Positions 5,506 through 6,098 of a DNA stretch of 6,098 nucleotides are shown one piece after another. Numbering within the stretch: position 1 is the stretch's first letter; each line of letters starts with the position of its first letter. Both the position numbers and the translations under genes were made by a program. The DNA lies in the NCBI GenBank assembly GCA_947466555.1, contig CANIFK010000349.1:1-6098 (forward strand). Direction: 5' to 3'. The notes under the pieces are model-generated. The model was not told where the DNA came from and did not search any database. It saw only the letters and a list, made by a program, of their open reading frames with translations. This DNA is from Acidobacteriota bacterium. GTDB taxonomy: Bacteria > Acidobacteriota > Terriglobia > Bryobacterales > Bryobacteraceae.

Positions 5506-6098
5506 ATGAAAATCGGAGTTCCCAAGGAAGTAAAAGACCACGAATCTCGCGTGGGTCTTGTGCCTGCCGGAGTAACCGCTCTGGTCGAAGCAGGCCATGA
5601 AGTGATCGTCGAAACAGGAGCCGGCCGCGGCAGTTCCCTGACCGACGCTGAATACGTCGAGGCCGGTGCGCGGATCCTACCCACCGCCGCCGAGGTCTGG
5701 ACGCAGGCCGACCTGGTTATTAAGGTCAAAGAACCGCAACCCTCGGAGTTCCAATACCTCCGAAAGGACTTGGTGCTGTTCACCTATCTGCATCTGGCCC
5801 CGCTGCCGGAGCTGACGAAAGCGTTGCTCGATTCGGGCACCAACTCGGTGGCCTATGAAACCATCCGCGAAGAGAACGGCGCGCTGCCGTTGTTGACGCC
5901 GATGAGCGAAGTGGCTGGCCGGATGTCGGTCCAGGTGGGCGCACAGTATCTGGAAGCGCCGAATGGCGGCCGGGGAATTCTCCTCGGCGGCGTTCCTGGT
6001 ACGGCGCCGGCGAACGTGGTCATTCTCGGTGGCGGCATCGTCGGACATAACGCCGCCAAGATCGCCGTTGGCATGGGCGCCCACGTGACGATCATCGA
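5506..6098 (+). CDS. ald: Alanine dehydrogenase (3' end outside window)
   Basis: A cytoplasmic NAD-dependent enzyme that interconverts L-alanine and pyruvate plus ammonia. 197 complete codons are visible of a usual length of about 370. The start MKIGVPKEVKDHESRVG is canonical, so ATG 5506-5508 is secure even though no Shine-Dalgarno precedes it; the preceding stop codon is 1 nt away, suggesting translational coupling. Substrate-site residues of the family are all in place: R15 (ESRVG), K75 (VIKVKEP) and H96 (YLHLAP). The N-terminal AlaDh/PNT domain spans about 4-137. The NAD-binding Rossmann motif begins with VVILGGGIVGHNAAK at about 171-185, and the window ends at the following beta strand with its acidic residue just starting (VTIID). 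The pattern is Ald rather than transhydrogenase PntA, as judged by the VKEP and YLHLA blocks together with GGGIVG-x-NAAK. Third codon positions are mixed with many G, unlike the C-ending codons of the plus-strand gene at 1-741. Confidence 0.95.
   Translation, partial: MKIGVPKEVKDHESRVGLVPAGVTALVEAGHEVIVETGAGRGSSLTDAEYVEAGARILPTAAEVWTQADLVIKVKEPQPSEFQYLRKDLVLFTYLHLAPLPELTKALLDSGTNSVAYETIREENGALPLLTPMSEVAGRMSVQVGAQYLEAPNGGRGILLGGVPGTAPANVVILGGGIVGHNAAKIAVGMGAHVTII

Overview
The window is GC-rich bacterial DNA, densely coded, with six protein genes (two cut by the window ends). I see no RNA genes, mobile elements or CRISPR arrays. Gene content and style (AlgI/AlgJ-type acetylation genes, a small peptidoglycan-binding lipid-free secreted protein, alanine dehydrogenase, high GC, frequent non-ATG starts) would fit a Gram-negative soil-type bacterium. 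Acidobacteriota, Bryobacter/Solibacter-like, is my best guess, but it is a weak inference from style and not from any marker gene.

Left part (1-4929): a cell-surface acyl-modification locus. On the minus strand an operon reads MBOAT O-acyltransferase (AlgI-like, 4929-3478), then a 538-aa membrane-anchored AlgJ/AlgX-like SGNH protein with an extra C-terminal domain (3476-1860), then a 371-aa AlgJ/AlgX-like SGNH protein (1863-748). The genes are separated by 1 nt and then overlap by 4 nt. A third AlgJ/AlgX-like gene (1-741, 5' end outside the window) runs the other way and meets the 371-aa gene tail to tail with 6 nt between them. It is a clear paralogue of that gene. By analogy with alginate acetylation, the MBOAT protein would pass acyl groups across the inner membrane, and the SGNH proteins would place them on an exported polysaccharide or other glycan. 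No polysaccharide synthase, polymerase or export gene is visible, so the substrate is unknown.

Centre (4930-4985): a short divergent intergenic region holding a perfect 7-bp inverted repeat (CAAGTGT-N9-ACACTTG), a candidate operator between the acylation operon and the genes to the right.

Right part (4986-6098): on the plus strand, a small secreted protein with an Ala/Lys/Arg-rich linker and a C-terminal PG_binding_1 domain. One nucleotide after its stop codon comes alanine dehydrogenase (ald), which is truncated by the window end.

Base composition is notable. From 1 to about 4900 the plus strand is C-rich and G-poor whichever way the genes point. In ald the plus strand becomes G-rich. The system itself is recognisable rather than wholly new. 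The less ordinary points are three SGNH transferases beside one MBOAT, the C-terminal domain fusion, the candidate operator and the skew switch.
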